Assembly (NCBI RefSeq): GCF_947507565.1
Contig: NC_089192.1
Location: forward strand, 186,001 to 250,000
Origin: Oscarella lobularis
Lineage: Eukaryota > Porifera > Homoscleromorpha > Homosclerophorida > Oscarellidae
Direction of reading: 5' to 3'
Length of the DNA stretch: 64,000 nt
Shown: piece after piece, positions 63,992-64,000 of the stretch
Position numbering within the stretch: the first letter of the stretch is position 1
How the letters are laid out: each line of letters begins with the position of its first letter
Notes under the pieces: generated by a model
Seen by the model: the letters and a program-made list of their open reading frames with translations, nothing else
Told to the model about the DNA's origin: nothing
Database searches by the model: none
Made by a program: the position numbers and the translations under genes

Positions 63992-64000
63992 CTGAAAACG

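Overview
This is a eukaryotic nuclear window, dense with multi-exon protein genes on both strands. Most introns are 45-70 bp with GT-AG ends and are often filled with TAATTAATTAA runs. Several gaps between start codons are under 100 bp. The gene set (CAND1, PTP4A, ARH3, CREBL2, SNX19, SDF2, PSMF1, ADRM1, PSMA1, HS1BP3, KCTD5, SDR16C5-like) is animal. A compact genome with these genes, ROCO-type GTPases and an unusual PRPP-synthase homologue fits an early-branching metazoan, plausibly a sponge. The phylum is inference; no rRNA or mitochondrial marker is present.

Layout. 0-6 kb: 3' end of a bubblegum-type acyl-CoA synthetase, a small membrane protein, a PRPP-synthase-like gene, a double-stranded-RNA-binding protein, a cilium inner-microtubule protein and TTC32. 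6-12 kb: CAND1. 12-18 kb: an intronless death-domain/Roc/COR GTPase and an intronless INPP5F/SAC2 phosphatase. 18-25 kb: SNX19, CREBL2-like bZIP, a short UBAN coiled-coil protein, SDF2, PTP4A. 25-34 kb: PSMF1, ARH3, PRC1 (with a composite insertion in an intron), PSMA1 and an NHL-BTB protein. 34-38 kb: a repeat-rich stretch of short exon-like cassettes, a hairpin-shaped intron and tandem microexons, then a basic low-complexity gene. 38-43 kb: a possible Uma2-like protein, a PSMF1 fragment, ADRM1, a small acidic-tailed protein, a multi-pass membrane protein and CMC1. 43-56.5 kb: a recent mosaic of direct and inverted segmental duplications. 56-64 kb: two SDR16C-type dehydrogenases flanking UQCRB, three tandem copies of an unrecognised GRAM-like gene, and the 3' end of KCTD5.

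The most unusual part is 43-56.5 kb. Four copies of an intronless HEPN-family protein (about 350 residues, with the Rx4H RNase-type motif in an AHG context) sit among repeated pieces of HS1BP3, PTRHD1 (peptidyl-tRNA hydrolase-like) and a small cysteine-rich protein gene. The repeating logic is HS1BP3 tail and HEPN convergent, HEPN and PTRHD1 divergent across one roughly 270-bp shared promoter, and PTRHD1 and the cysteine-rich gene convergent. A SELENOO fragment and a 61-unit, 25-bp minisatellite lie inside the mosaic. Every minisatellite unit carries a splice-acceptor-like tract followed by a GT. The pairing of a HEPN ribonuclease-like family with a peptidyl-tRNA hydrolase homologue suggests an RNA- or tRNA-directed stress or defence role, but that is inference.

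Three proteasome genes (PSMF1 inhibitor, PSMA1 core subunit, ADRM1 ubiquitin receptor) plus CAND1 lie within about 35 kb. All gene calls rest on reading the protein sequence and joining exons by eye. No alignment or expression data were available.
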